Both the position numbers and the translations under genes were made by a program. From assembly GCF_016679925.1 (NCBI RefSeq), contig NZ_JAEQBW010000005.1, forward strand, positions 274,726 through 338,725: a DNA stretch of 64,000 bases, read 5' to 3'. This stretch comes from Marivirga aurantiaca (GTDB taxonomy: Bacteria > Bacteroidota > Bacteroidia > Cytophagales > Cyclobacteriaceae). Below, one piece after another: positions 1 through 11,119 of the stretch (positions within the stretch are counted from its first letter, which is position 1; each line of letters begins with the position of its first letter). Under the pieces are notes generated by a model. The model did no database searches, was not told where the DNA came from, and was given only the letters and a program-made list of their open reading frames with translations.

Positions 1-3000
1 TGTAGAAACATTGGCAAGTACACTGAAACTGTTACTGGCATAATTATCCAAATTGATGATTTCACCTTCCAGTAATTCACCTATTTCCTCATTAAGTTCT
101 GCATTAATTAATGTAAAACTTACTATTTCAGGCAATGCTAAAACCTCTAGTTCAACAGGAATTGTTAGTTCCGGATTAACAGGATCATTGCTACTTACGG
201 TAATATCACCAGAGTAAGTTTCCCCTGCATCCAATCCGTCTGAATAGAAAGTAATAGGTACTTCAACAGTTTCTCCCGGAGCAACTGTGCCTCTTACAGG
301 CGGAGTGAATGTAATAGCCAACTCATCAGTCAAATATTCATTATTAAATATTACCTGCAACCCTGACAAACCCTGAGGGCCTTCTAAGCCAACAGTTGAA
401 CTGGTGCTCATTGATGAAGACTCTACGTCCTGATACTGCATTTTTATCGTACCATCAGGGAACAAGATTACCTGAAAACTTACAGGCTCTGGCACAGGAA
501 TAAATGGAGGGAATCCAAATCCCGGAACGCTGTCATATTGAACGATGAAGTAATCTTCATTTCCTTCATAATAAACCCCACCTCCATTTTGTGGTTCTAT
601 ATCATCCCACATTGGCGCAATAAACAGATTAGGATTAGCCGGATCAGGTATTTGTTGATTAACAAAATTACTTCCTGATAGAGGCGCAAATGTTAAAAAT
701 CCATTCGCCCCAATTGTCACACTATCCTCATCATTACCAAAGAAGTTAAATGTAAAAGGTAAAGCTACTTGTTCATCTCCATCACCTCCAACATTGGCTA
801 ATTCGCCTGTTTCTCTGATGTCAATATAATCATAGGCAGGGCCTCCACTGTTGTTGTCAACCCAGGTATAACCAAAAGTTCCAGGGCCACCGCTTGCATT
901 AAGGAAAGCCGGGCCTACCCGTGTATCCAGGGCTTCTTTGCTGAGAATCTTTTCAAACTCCAATCGCTCATACTGAAGCCCTTCTTGATTTGCTGCTTGT
1001 GCACTTGCAAAATAAGGTGGCGTCAATGAGTAGTTCAATTCAGAACCTCCTGAGTTTGTAATGGAAATATTTTCCACTGTGGAATCACCTTTATAAACTA
1101 CCAGGGATAATGAATCAGGAGACAAAGAAATTACAGGAGGATCTATTCCGAATCCGGATAGATACACCATTGCAGTTTCATTGCCGAAATCATCATTACT
1201 TTCTATGGTTACCTCATCATCAATGAACCCCACAGAACTAGGTGTAAACTCAACATTGACAATCCTGGATTGATCAGGAGCCAGGGTAATAGGCCCGGTT
1301 TCATCTAACACAAAATCAGTATTTCCATTAGAAATAGAAGTGATTTCAAGGTCCTTACTACCCACATTTTCTATTAAGAAAGATGCTTCTGAGGTAAGTC
1401 CCACAAATAATGAATCGAATTGTATAGAATCAGGGGTTATCTCAATTTCAGGAAAGCCTATTACCGTTAATTCAAACAAAGCCGTGCTTCCTGAATCTGA
1501 TGGCGCATTAGTAGAAACCCTCAACTCATCGTAGTAAACTCCATCATTTAAATCCGTGGCATCCAAAGTAACAGTAATGTCCTTCGAGCCTCCCGCTGGC
1601 ACTACGCCTGACATACTACTTACATTACTAATGAATGAAGTAAAAGCAATGTCCGGCTTCACAAACCTGAGCGCCAGGCCATCTTCTACATACTCAGTAT
1701 TGAAAGCAACTTGTGCTCCATCTGTACCATCGGCATTTTCAATACCTACAGTAGCTGAATTTAAGAAAGAAGCTGATTCAACATCCTCATAGTATACATC
1801 AATATTTCCATTCTGATTTAATACTATCTGGAAAGTAACAGTCTCATCAGCAGTGCCAGAGTAAAGGGATGCATTGGTCCACTGCACTACAAATTGATCA
1901 CCAAGATCTGCATAATGTACTGATCCATTGAAGTTTTGAGGTTCAAGATCATTCCAAAATCCCGCAATCATATTATTGACGGCATTGTCAACAGGAATTT
2001 GAGAATTTGTCCAGGTATTTGAAGCAGTAGGTTCCTGGAAGGCAACAAATCCATTGGCATTAATGATTGCATTTGTATAGCTTTCACCATAAAACTCGAA
2101 AGAGAATGGCATCTCAATTTCAGCTGAGCCATCACCACTTAAAGTATTTGTGATTTCTGTACCACTTGCAGTAATATCATTAAAGGCATAAACAGGACCA
2201 TCCGGTTCATCGCTATCTATCCAGCTGTAGCCAAATTCATTATCTGTACCTACACTGTATAAAACTTCAGATCCCACACGATTGTCTTCTGCTCCTTTTT
2301 CTTCCACAGCACTTGCATTACTGAAACTTAAGATCTCAGTATTGTTCAATTGCACATCCGGATTTGACAAAGCAGACATTACCGCCAGATCAGGAAAAGA
2401 ATAAATTAAAGGAGCATTACCGTCATTTACCAAAGTGATTTCAGTCTCTACTGTGGTACCAGCCTCTGTAGTTTCACTTACTTCCTGCGGATCAAATCGG
2501 GCAATTGGCGGCTCAACACCTACACCATTCACAACCACCTGCAATTCAGTATCATTGGCAGCATCGCTTTCTATGGTAATAATGCCATTTATATTTCCCT
2601 GCTCACTTGGGGCAAAATTCACTGTTACTACCAGGCTATCTCCGGCTTCAATTGTAGCCGATGAAGTACTCACTGTAAAATCAGAATTGTCTGAAGAGAT
2701 ATCCGTGACATTTAGTGTGGCTAAACCTTCGTTACTAATTGTGAAAGTTCTTTCCCTTTCGGCTCCCAGGAACACATCATTAAACAATAGGTATTCATCA
2801 GATATGGAAATCTCGGATACCTGACCAGTGACTTCAAAATGTGTGGCCACTGTAGCAGTTGGTGTAACCGGATCATTACTATTAATCAGAATATCTGTAT
2901 CATACATTCCATTTGCCAATCCAGCTCCATCGAATGTGACGGACACTTCTACTGACTCGCCAGGTGATACACTTCCTGAAGAAGGAGATAAACTGATGTA

Positions 3001-6000
3001 ATCCTCACTACCTCCACCGGACAATGCTCTCACGAAAAATACAAAGCCTGAAGGGTTATAGCTTGCTCCACCATCAGAGCTGAACATATAGGTGTTAGGA
3101 CGTTGAGTTGCGTTTGCATCTACTCCTTGAGGGAAAGCAATTCCATCAGGATACTTATGCACTACCCAAAAAGATTCACCAGCAGAAAAGCTTAAAGATT
3201 GACTTAAAACCTCTGCTACTACAATCCCTTCTTCACTAGCTTGTTCAAAAGTTTGTGTATGCAACAATTCACCATCGTTTGGAGTGGCCCCACCTCTGTA
3301 GATTTCAAGCACTACTACAGGGTTTGCTACTGCTTCCGTTCGATAACCATTTCTAACTGCTGTTAAAGTGAAATCACTTTCTACATCAAAATTTAGTGCA
3401 CTTGTATAGGCAGCTGTTTGAACTCCTGCAAAATCATCAGGGAAATCCAAACCAGTATCATAGGCAATAGAATCGGTATATGTACTGGAATATGGCTGCC
3501 CGGATTCCGATTTAGTAGCCGCCAGGCGTTTAGGAGCATTAGCCAACTTCTCTTCATAAGAACCAGTATTACCTACTCCGTATACTGACATATCAAGCGA
3601 TTCATACGCAATAATACCACTTGTATCATTTGCGAAAGGTGTAAACTCCGTAGCTCCTGTAGAAGCATTAAATTCAAGGGTGCTTTCCCCTGTATTGCTT
3701 ATTGTAAAAGTTTCGGTTTGAGTTGGTGGATCATCAGTTTGCACGTTAACTGCAGCACTTAATGAGTCAGGTGACACTTCAATTGTAGGTGGCTGAACAA
3801 CAGTTAAGGTTACAGGAACTTCAATTGGTGAATTTTCAGCATCATTGCTACTAATTAATAAAGAAGCATGATATTCTCCTGCACTCAATGCTCTGGCATC
3901 AAACCTTACATCTACTGTTGTTGATGAACCAAATGGAACTGTTCCTGAGTTTGGTGAAACAGTCACGAAGAAAGCATCGGGGTCGCCATCTGTAATTTCA
4001 AGGTTATCAACATCAAAAGTTGAACCTTCCTCTTCCATTGCAGAAAGGAATACGGCTTGTTCGATTATACTTGCATAACCTTGTCCGGTGAACACCAATT
4101 CTTCATCAAAATAAACAGAGAAAGTGGCATCATCCTTGTCCACTGCAATTTTAAGGTCAAAATATCCCTCAGGAGTAGTGGCATCAATTCTAACAAAATC
4201 AGGATCTGCCAATACATCAACTGTTCCATCAGGGTTGAATCTTACCCTTGTTACAACAGAACCTTCCGTAGGTGACTGGGGAATTACTTCCCATGTAACA
4301 CCGCTTCCTTCTATATTCACAGAAGCAGTCATTGTCATAAATGGCTCGTCCAGTGGCGTAATAGTAGGGGAAAGGGCTAAGATATTACCTGGTCTTGTGC
4401 CACCTAAGCCATCGGAAACACCTCTAAAATGCTGATCTCCTTCTTCAGGGTTAGCATCAGAAATGATCCAGTTATCATCATATTGACTAATCCAACCTTG
4501 CTGATCATTTATATCCCCTAGTGGAAAATCTTCAAAGTCTGTAGCATATAAACTAGTAACTGCTCTATTAAAAGTATTGCTTTCTGTTCGTATAAGGGCT
4601 GATTTACTACCCCCTTCAGCAAAAGGGAATTGTTCCTCTATAAAACCCTCTGTTCTAATATAATTATTAGAGGCGATTACATTTTCCGGAAAAGTAGTGG
4701 TAGAGTCATCGTTTACCTCAATGCTGAAAGTTAAATCAGCATCACCTGTATTAGAAATTGTTAATTCTTCAATGCCTGTCTGCATTTGTTCCAAAGTTAC
4801 TGCCAGAGAATCCGGTGAAACAGAAATTTCAGGTGCCTCTGTTCCGTCTAACACCTGCACATAAACTGGTATGTTCAAAGTATCGGATGTCTCGGCTGAA
4901 ACTACCAGAATAGTATCTTCATAAATTCCTTTTTCCAATTCCGCTGCATTCAATCCTACCGTAAAAGAGTCTGTTTCACCAGGCTCAATCATTAATTCTT
5001 CAGGGTCAAAAAATTCAATAATAGTAGTTGTACCTGAACTTGAGCTTAATGAGACATTGGCGATTGTGTCCGAAATATTGGATAAACTTATTGTATGGGT
5101 CACTGCCTCTCCAATGAGAATTTCATCGGAAATGGAAGTAGGTGTTGCTACCAAAGTAGGTGCTCCTTCATCGTTAATAACCCAGCCCATATCTTTAAAA
5201 AGGCCCCTGGTAATATCTCCTATATCAAAATTTGATTCAGCTGAACCCACTTGTGGTGTCATTAAAGAATTCACATCTCCGGCTGGAAAAGCCGCCTCAT
5301 CCCAGTGAGCAATACTAGACCCACCTTGCCATGTACTTGGCGCATAAAGCTCAGGCCTTTCTCCTCCAAGGGCCGCTACAGCATATTCGCCACCCATGTA
5401 AAGGTCGCCTCCGGTGAATGCATCTCCCAATTCTGTAGAAGGATCCGGAAAGTCAAGTAATCTGTCACCGTCTCCGTCTTCCATGAAAATTCCAAATATT
5501 GAGGGTTGACCATTTGAACGCATAGTACCTGTGCCATTATTATAACCACGTACCGTTGTAAAGCCCAAACCATGTCCTGCCTCATGAAGCGCAACAGTTA
5601 CAAAATCGTATAAGCCTGAGGGTGTATTACCATCAAGTCCAAAATACCAGGGAATCCCGTCTCCCAAATTTACTATTAAATCATACTCTTCATCCGGAAA
5701 AAGCACTTCCCCCGCCAAGGCATTTGCCAAAGCAGCCGGATAAAGCACATCTTCCTCAGGGGCACCAGGGAAATTGGTCACATTATAGGCCGGTCCGGCA
5801 GAAGCCAAAACCCCAGGCCCAAGATTAGCAAAATCTGCGTACACTTTGATAGGTACGGGGGACACAATTTGCGTAGCCCAAATATCCAAAGCATATTCAA
5901 ATGCCGCACTGGCTTCAGGGTTGGCCTGGGCGCCAGGACCAAAGGTTACATCAAATTCAGCAGTAGCTTCGTTTTGGAGCATACGCTGATGCTCATCCTT

Positions 6001-6219
6001 TGATTCCTTAGGTATATTTACTTTTGTAAACATATCCTGTTGCTTAGCCGGGCAGATAACTGGAACTGCCGGCCTCTTTTCAGCTTTTTGTGCAAGTAGC
6101 ACCTGAGGTGTTACTGCAGAAAAAAGCAACCATAAAACCGATGTAAGAAAAAGGCCTTTATTGCCCACTATATTGGACAAAAAGTAATAAAAGCCTGTTT
6201 CAGGGTAATTCTTTTTCAT
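1..6219 (-). CDS. Giant secreted metzincin-like metalloprotease with anchor-D repeats (partial, C-terminus outside window)
   Basis: The reading frame is open from an ATG at 6219 to the window edge, giving 2073 residues without a stop. The N-terminus has a hydrophobic signal (about residues 24-44, ending LLAQ), so it is exported. Residues 212-220 read HEAGHGLGF, a zinc-protease HExxH motif, followed about 100 residues later by IAHWDE and NSLMTP, which resemble the extra ligand and Met-turn of metzincins. The remainder is beta-sandwich repeats of the choice-of-anchor-D type (SPDSL...ISNTG...V.F.P). A nidogen-like module occurs twice, near residues 1325-1518 and 1780-1968 (FGYSWID / FGYTWVD ... 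NGF.F). Substrate unknown; degradation of external protein is an inference. A type IX secretion tail would be expected beyond the edge but is not visible. Confidence 0.85.
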   Translation of the reverse strand, partial: MKKNYPETGFYYFLSNIVGNKGLFLTSVLWLLFSAVTPQVLLAQKAEKRPAVPVICPAKQQDMFTKVNIPKESKDEHQRMLQNEATAEFDVTFGPGAQANPEASAAFEYALDIWATQIVSPVPIKVYADFANLGPGVLASAGPAYNVTNFPGAPEEDVLYPAALANALAGEVLFPDEEYDLIVNLGDGIPWYFGLDGNTPSGLYDFVTVALHEAGHGLGFTTVRGYNNGTGTMRSNGQPSIFGIFMEDGDGDRLLDFPDPSTELGDAFTGGDLYMGGEYAVAALGGERPELYAPSTWQGGSSIAHWDEAAFPAGDVNSLMTPQVGSAESNFDIGDITRGLFKDMGWVINDEGAPTLVATPTSISDEILIGEAVTHTISLSNISDTIANVSLSSSSGTTTIIEFFDPEELMIEPGETDSFTVGLNAAELEKGIYEDTILVVSAETSDTLNIPVYVQVLDGTEAPEISVSPDSLAVTLEQMQTGIEELTISNTGDADLTFSIEVNDDSTTTFPENVIASNNYIRTEGFIEEQFPFAEGGSKSALIRTESNTFNRAVTSLYATDFEDFPLGDINDQQGWISQYDDNWIISDANPEEGDQHFRGVSDGLGGTRPGNILALSPTITPLDEPFMTMTASVNIEGSGVTWEVIPQSPTEGSVVTRVRFNPDGTVDVLADPDFVRIDATTPEGYFDLKIAVDKDDATFSVYFDEELVFTGQGYASIIEQAVFLSAMEEEGSTFDVDNLEITDGDPDAFFVTVSPNSGTVPFGSSTTVDVRFDARALSAGEYHASLLISSNDAENSPIEVPVTLTVVQPPTIEVSPDSLSAAVNVQTDDPPTQTETFTISNTGESTLEFNASTGATEFTPFANDTSGIIAYESLDMSVYGVGNTGSYEEKLANAPKRLAATKSESGQPYSSTYTDSIAYDTGLDFPDDFAGVQTAAYTSALNFDVESDFTLTAVRNGYRTEAVANPVVVLEIYRGGATPNDGELLHTQTFEQASEEGIVVAEVLSQSLSFSAGESFWVVHKYPDGIAFPQGVDANATQRPNTYMFSSDGGASYNPSGFVFFVRALSGGGSEDYISLSPSSGSVSPGESVEVSVTFDGAGLANGMYDTDILINSNDPVTPTATVATHFEVTGQVSEISISDEYLLFNDVFLGAERERTFTISNEGLATLNVTDISSDNSDFTVSTSSATIEAGDSLVVTVNFAPSEQGNINGIITIESDAANDTELQVVVNGVGVEPPIARFDPQEVSETTEAGTTVETEITLVNDGNAPLIYSFPDLAVMSALSNPDVQLNNTEILSFSNASAVEEKGAEDNRVGSEVLYSVGTDNEFGYSWIDSDEPDGPVYAFNDITASGTEITNTLSGDGSAEIEMPFSFEFYGESYTNAIINANGFVAFQEPTASNTWTNSQIPVDNAVNNMIAGFWNDLEPQNFNGSVHYADLGDQFVVQWTNASLYSGTADETVTFQIVLNQNGNIDVYYEDVESASFLNSATVGIENADGTDGAQVAFNTEYVEDGLALRFVKPDIAFTSFISNVSSMSGVVPAGGSKDITVTLDATDLNDGVYYDELRVSTNAPSDSGSTALFELTVIGFPEIEITPDSIQFDSLFVGLTSEASFLIENVGSKDLEITSISNGNTDFVLDETGPITLAPDQSRIVNVEFTPSSVGFIDDEVTIESNDDFGNETAMVYLSGFGIDPPVISLSPDSLSLVVYKGDSTVENISITNSGGSELNYSLTPPYFASAQAANQEGLQYERLEFEKILSKEALDTRVGPAFLNASGGPGTFGYTWVDNNSGGPAYDYIDIRETGELANVGGDGDEQVALPFTFNFFGNDEDSVTIGANGFLTFAPLSGSNFVNQQIPDPANPNLFIAPMWDDIEPQNGGGVYYEGNEDYFIVQYDSVPGFGFPPFIPVPEPVSFQVILFPDGTIKMQYQDVESSSMSTSSTVGLEGPQGLSGLQVIFNNEYLTDELAITFTPPVRGTVAPGETVEVPITFYSDGLDAGETYSGDITVSSNDPVNPELTIPVELEVLALPEIVSFTLINAELNEEIGELLEGEIINLDNYASNSFSVLANVST

Positions 6220-6632
6220 GCTTTTCTTTTTTTTGGTGAAACATAATTAAAGAATAAATCTATGGTTTAATCGAAATAATAACAACTTTTATGCGTTATT
6301 TTATGCTATTCATCTAAAATTAGAGCGTTTTGGCGACACTAATTCACAGTTCCAATATTGTTTTTTTTATATATTGAGTAAATACAACACGCATGTAATA
6401 TTAATATAATTATTGCATAATTATAGTTTAAATAAAGAAATGAAATAGTAGGAAAAAGGCGTACGAAAAAAGCCTTATTTTTGTTACATATGGAAATATT
6501 ACAATTGTTTGTTTTTATAAAAAATTTTCAAAAAATTTTTTATAAAAACAAACAATTGATACCGCCCGGATGGAATATACATCTCAGACCCTTACTAACT
6601 ATTCACCTTTATTTGGGTCAATAATTCGAATC
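6220..6632. other. Intergenic region, promoter of the metalloprotease plus upstream terminator
   Basis: About 410 bases of very AT-rich DNA between two leftward genes. It must hold the metalloprotease promoter, but I see no clean TAnnTTTG box. The right part holds the long inverted repeat listed separately. No credible ORF. Confidence 0.5.
6502..6558 (-). terminator. Perfect 27-bp inverted repeat, probable terminator of the ABC/M1 operon
   Basis: Arms 6502-6528 and 6532-6558 are perfectly complementary over 27 bases with a 3-base loop. It lies 74 bases past the stop of the permease-peptidase gene, and both arms contain A and T runs, so a bidirectional intrinsic terminator is the simple reading. 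The arm is unusually long and GC-poor for a terminator. Confidence 0.6.
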
Positions 6633-9600
6633 TTACTGAACATCTACTTTATTATTTATTTGATCCTCCTCTATCAGAATACCCATTGGATCAATAATAA
6701 CAGATTGGGGTTTTTCTCCCACCTTGATAGTTATCTGATTATTCATCCGCTCAAAGCGGTGGCTTTTTAAATAAATCACTTGCTTATCTCCTGACATTAC
6801 AGCAATCTCTATATGATCATGAATAGGATATTCAATGGTTTTACCATTCTTATCTTGCCGATATTTACTAATCTTCACCTCCATATTTAATTCAAAAGTA
6901 CTATCAGGAAGTACAGACATGGAAACTCCTTCAACAGAAACGTCATAAACTACTACTCTTTTAAATAAGTCCGTAATAGTTTCATGGTATTGCTCTTCTG
7001 TTTTTTCATATAAAATCGTTAAAAAATCATTGACAGTAGGTGGAACCTGTGGAAAAGAAAAATCTATAAGCAATTCTTTTAATATAGCATTAAGAGCTTT
7101 CTCACCAATTAGTTCTTTTAGAGCGTAGAAAACTTTAGCACTTTTACTGTAGGCAATATGAGGGTCGACATATCCCACTCTAAACAGCGGCATCTCCTCT
7201 TTAAAATTCCTGTCCCGTAAATATGAATCCATTTCTACCTCCAGAGCTTTGTGTGTTAATTCTTTTCCAAAAGCCTGCTCATAAATCATGGTTTCAGTGT
7301 ACTGAGCCAGGCCCTCCGTCAGCACAATAGCTCCCTCCATTTGTTTAGGGTGAAGTTGGCCTCCCCACCACTGATGTGCAAATTCGTGAGCGATAGTTTT
7401 GTACAACACATTTTGAGCAGCAGCATTAGATAAATCGTGGGTAAATCCAATACCTTCCCTGTGATATATCACTCCCGGATAGGATGTAGCCACAAAGCCA
7501 GATGTGAAATCAGACACTTCCACATAGCGAAAGCTTTTGTATTGATAAGGCCCAAAATTTTCGGTGCAATAATCAAACGCATGGATAATGGCTTCTTTCG
7601 CACTGGAAATATTGATTTTGTGGCTGGGATGATAGTATATGAAGAAATCAATTTCCTTGTAACTCCATTTCTGTACCTCATACCGGGCTGAGGCAACGGC
7701 CAATCGAAAAGGCACTGGATTAGTGCTCTTAAAGGAATAGACATGACGATTTTCTCGTATTTCTTCTGATATCAACTGACCCGGAGCAATTACTTGCTGA
7801 TCCACATCTGTTGAGATCTTCAGCTGAAAGTCAATAAAATGATAATCATCTGCATCATATTCCTGAGGATTTTGGGCTACCTCTTCCAATGTAGGGATTT
7901 GCTCCTTCCTTTCCGGTAAACCTTCTTCTTTTCTTAAGTCTTCACTTTTCAGCTCCTGGCTGTCATCATATCCAAAGAAAGGGAAATAATTACTGATCCG
8001 AAGAAATGATCCATTATCCACAATTGCATTAAAGGCTTCATGGCCCGTGAATGGGCTCCAACCTGATTCAAATTGAAAGGTCATTTTTAAATTCTCATTT
8101 GGCAGAAAGGGGCGATCAAAAGCGACTAAATAATATCCATATTTTTCATCTGCCCGGATTACCGTTGCTCCATCAATAGCAAAATCCTTAAGTATAACAG
8201 ATCGGTGAATCCCAAGCAATACAGTGTCCAGCGGTTTATCTGTCTTATTATCAAGCAAATAATTCCCTTTTACTTCATACCAATTTTCAGTAGGATATAA
8301 ATCAATAGTAGCATTTAACTCTGTTATATGAGGTTGTGGCTTATCCTTAAAAGGTTTGTAAAGCAGTTCATAGTTTTTAGTCCACCTAATTTTATCACTT
8401 CGGGTTTCATAATGTTCTACCCAATTAATCGCATAAAAAATATAGCCGGATGTCATCAAAATTCCAATGAATGAAAACAGGATTAAGCGCTTTCCTTTCT
8501 TTCCTAATACCCTTTCAGTTTGCATTAATCGTTGTTTTAGATTGTTTTCTTTCCCACGAATCCACCATGCATTTGAAAGCACTAATGCAAAAATGGCAAT
8601 GAATAAACCTAATAACATTCTCCAGTTAAATGCCTGGGTGTATTGCCCAAATCCATTAAAATCAGAATACGAATCATGTGCAAAAGTGGTGAAAGGATTA
8701 GCAAAACGAAGCAGTTGATGTTCTACACCCATAAGTGTGCTAAGTGGGGAAGCTATAAGTAAAGCAAGAAAAAAAGATACTGCCATGCCCACATATTTTG
8801 AAGGAATGATAGTCTGCACCAATATTGAGATTGCCAGAAAGATCACCAATGGCATACCCAAATAATAAACGGATATACCATATAAGCCCCACTCGATAGC
8901 TGAATGTGCTTTATAAAGCTGGAGAGCGATAGCAATTCCATTGCCCAAAAAAATCATTAATAAAGGAATAGAAATAAGTCCAATAAATTTAGACAGGAGA
9001 CGGGCATAGTTAGTGGCAGGTGTCACATCATTCAGCTCATCAAATTTTATCAATTTATTACGCCAAAGCTGTTCTCCTGCATAAAAAACGATAGTTAATA
9101 TTCCAAAAACAGGGAACACATCCATAATTGTCATAATCAATTGGCCACTTGTTACCAAAATAGCAGAGGTACGAGTATGTTCCTGAACTTCTGAAAATAG
9201 CTCTATCCCAATCACAAACAGCCATAAGCCCAAGAGAAGTAAAAAAGTAAAACTTTTATAGATTGAGTGAAGCTCTATCTTTAAAAGGGAGAAAAACGAT
9301 TTTCTAAAAAACCTAAAATTGGTGATTGTGGTGGTTGTAGATTGATAAGATTGTAGTTGTTGGTTTTTCACTACTTTATTCTCACCATCTGCTTTATGGA
9401 TGGTTTTAGATTTTCTAAAAGAAAAAATGGAATAGGTAAAAAGTATTAATAAAATTGAAAAGCTGAAATAGAGTAGCCTGTTCAATAAAAAACTACCCTC
9501 CAAAACCAATAGCTTAGTGTTTTGCTCATACGCAGACCAATATCTGGTTTGAGCATAAAAAGAGGAGATTCCAAAAGGGTCAATTTTCGCTGCCAATGCC

Positions 9601-10220
9601 ATAGCCTCAGCTGATGGAGGATTAATATTTGCCATCCAGGGAGCTCCGGAAAAAAGAGAAACCGCTATATAACCAATATAAATCGCTAATCCACCCAGAT
9701 AAATAGCCATTCTGTTGCGGATTAAAGTAGCAATGAAAAATAATAAGGCCGAAACCAATAGCATATTAGGCAAAGCAAAAAGAAAAAAGTTCCACCCGTA
9801 ATTCATCAGCTGAAAGGAACCAAGTTTATCCGCATCCTGAAGTGGAGAATAAACAGCCAGTAGCATTCCTGCAATTAGAAAGATGTACGCACTTAAAGCC
9901 GCTATAAAAGCGCCTAAAAACCTACTTGTTAAGAAATAGAATTTAGTAATTGGTGTAACAAATACTAATTCCTGCATCTGATGATCCTGATCACGTAGTA
10001 GGGAAGAAGCCGCCAAGAAAGTTATAGCAAATACACACCCTATTGAAGAAAGACTTAAACTGTAAGCAATCATATAAGGTGCATTTGTATTTACATCCGG
10101 AAGCTTCAATCCGTAGAGTGTAAGCATAAAACCAAAGAACAAAAACCCTAATGCTACAACCCAAAAAATGAGTTTTCGGAATTGAAATCTCAGTTCAAAA
10201 AAGAGCAGTTTACCTAGCAT
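6633..10220 (-). CDS. ABC transporter permease fused to M1 family aminopeptidase
   Basis: 1195 residues. The N-terminal half has two blocks of six or so membrane helices typical of ABC-2 permeases (about residues 15-260 and 315-590). The C-terminal half is an M1 (gluzincin) peptidase: HEFAHQWWGG followed 18 residues later by the Glu of TEGLAQ, the HExxH-(18)-E zinc site. This fusion is a known Bacteroidota family. The start overlaps the stop of the ATP-binding gene by 7 bases, so the two are co-translated and should form one transporter. The peptidase faces the exterior if topology follows the helices. Transported substrate is unknown; the divergent LytS/LytTR pair suggests a sensed peptide or envelope signal (inference). 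Confidence 0.9.
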   Translation of the reverse strand: MLGKLLFFELRFQFRKLIFWVVALGFLFFGFMLTLYGLKLPDVNTNAPYMIAYSLSLSSIGCVFAITFLAASSLLRDQDHQMQELVFVTPITKFYFLTSRFLGAFIAALSAYIFLIAGMLLAVYSPLQDADKLGSFQLMNYGWNFFLFALPNMLLVSALLFFIATLIRNRMAIYLGGLAIYIGYIAVSLFSGAPWMANINPPSAEAMALAAKIDPFGISSFYAQTRYWSAYEQNTKLLVLEGSFLLNRLLYFSFSILLILFTYSIFSFRKSKTIHKADGENKVVKNQQLQSYQSTTTTITNFRFFRKSFFSLLKIELHSIYKSFTFLLLLGLWLFVIGIELFSEVQEHTRTSAILVTSGQLIMTIMDVFPVFGILTIVFYAGEQLWRNKLIKFDELNDVTPATNYARLLSKFIGLISIPLLMIFLGNGIAIALQLYKAHSAIEWGLYGISVYYLGMPLVIFLAISILVQTIIPSKYVGMAVSFFLALLIASPLSTLMGVEHQLLRFANPFTTFAHDSYSDFNGFGQYTQAFNWRMLLGLFIAIFALVLSNAWWIRGKENNLKQRLMQTERVLGKKGKRLILFSFIGILMTSGYIFYAINWVEHYETRSDKIRWTKNYELLYKPFKDKPQPHITELNATIDLYPTENWYEVKGNYLLDNKTDKPLDTVLLGIHRSVILKDFAIDGATVIRADEKYGYYLVAFDRPFLPNENLKMTFQFESGWSPFTGHEAFNAIVDNGSFLRISNYFPFFGYDDSQELKSEDLRKEEGLPERKEQIPTLEEVAQNPQEYDADDYHFIDFQLKISTDVDQQVIAPGQLISEEIRENRHVYSFKSTNPVPFRLAVASARYEVQKWSYKEIDFFIYYHPSHKINISSAKEAIIHAFDYCTENFGPYQYKSFRYVEVSDFTSGFVATSYPGVIYHREGIGFTHDLSNAAAQNVLYKTIAHEFAHQWWGGQLHPKQMEGAIVLTEGLAQYTETMIYEQAFGKELTHKALEVEMDSYLRDRNFKEEMPLFRVGYVDPHIAYSKSAKVFYALKELIGEKALNAILKELLIDFSFPQVPPTVNDFLTILYEKTEEQYHETITDLFKRVVVYDVSVEGVSMSVLPDSTFELNMEVKISKYRQDKNGKTIEYPIHDHIEIAVMSGDKQVIYLKSHRFERMNNQITIKVGEKPQSVIIDPMGILIEEDQINNKVDVQ

Positions 10221-11119
10221 GCTACTTCCTCCTTTCTGATAGACTGTAGCTTTAAAGTATGAAAATAAACATCTTCCAGTTGAACACTTACTGGGTAAAA
10301 GTCTTCTCCTGGTTTTTCATTTGCATAAACATGAATGATTCTTTCTCCCATCACCAATTTTGAAGAAATTAGCAGGTGGGAGGATTCATACTGATTCAAT
10401 AACTCTTTCCTTATAGTTTTCCGCCATACTTTCCCCTGCATCTGCTTCATAAGTGTTTTGGGAGAATCCCGGCACACAATTTCACCGTCATTAAGAATAG
10501 CCATTTGAGGACACAAGTCACTTACATCTTCAACTATATGGGTGGAGAGAATTACAATAATTTGTTCTCCAATTTCACTCAGCAGATTGTGAAACCTATT
10601 CCTTTCCTCAGGGTCGAGACCTGCTGTGGGTTCATCAACAATGATGAGCTGAGGATTGCCTAATAACGCCAGGGCAATACCAAAACGCTGGCGCATGCCA
10701 CCGGAGAAACTACTTACTGCTTTTTTGCGATGGGCGTATAAGTTGGTTTGATTCAATAAGCCCTCTACTTGTTTCCTTCGTTCTGTATTATTCAATATCC
10801 CCTTTAAAACAGCAATATGATTGAGTAAATCTTGTGCTGATATTTTAGGATATACACCAAATTCCTGAGGTAGGTAGCCTAGTTTATTCCTCATAAATTG
10901 AGGATTCCTAATGGTATCAGTTCCATTGAAAAAAATCCTGCCCTCATTAGGGCTTTGCAAGGCAGCAATAGTGCGCATTAAAGTAGACTTCCCTGCACCA
11001 TTTGGACCCAATAATCCAAACATCCCATTTCCGAGTTCTAAAGAAACCCCTTTAAGGGCATTTACACCATTAGGGTAAATTTTAGTTATATTTTGTAAAA
11101 CCAGTGAATTCATATGCAT
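10214..11119 (-). CDS. ABC transporter ATP-binding protein
   Basis: 301 residues, cytoplasmic ATPase subunit for the adjacent permease. Visible motifs: Walker A GPNGAGKST (38-46), Q-loop Gln85, signature SFSGGMRQR (137-145), Walker B LIIVDEP with catalytic Glu163, and an H-loop in LSTHIVED. The C-terminal 80 residues are the extension common in ABC-2 exporter ATPases. Two start codons are possible, at 11119 and two codons later at 11113; neither has a ribosome-binding site, as usual here. First gene of a two-gene leftward operon; overlaps the permease gene by 7 bases. Confidence 0.92.
   Translation of the reverse strand: MHMNSLVLQNITKIYPNGVNALKGVSLELGNGMFGLLGPNGAGKSTLMRTIAALQSPNEGRIFFNGTDTIRNPQFMRNKLGYLPQEFGVYPKISAQDLLNHIAVLKGILNNTERRKQVEGLLNQTNLYAHRKKAVSSFSGGMRQRFGIALALLGNPQLIIVDEPTAGLDPEERNRFHNLLSEIGEQIIVILSTHIVEDVSDLCPQMAILNDGEIVCRDSPKTLMKQMQGKVWRKTIRKELLNQYESSHLLISSKLVMGERIIHVYANEKPGEDFYPVSVQLEDVYFHTLKLQSIRKEEVAC

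Noticed and set aside
4057..5308. Several 70-130 codon rightward frames within the first 6 kb
   Set aside because: They are antisense to the long metalloprotease frame, which has a signal peptide, zinc motif and repeated domains.
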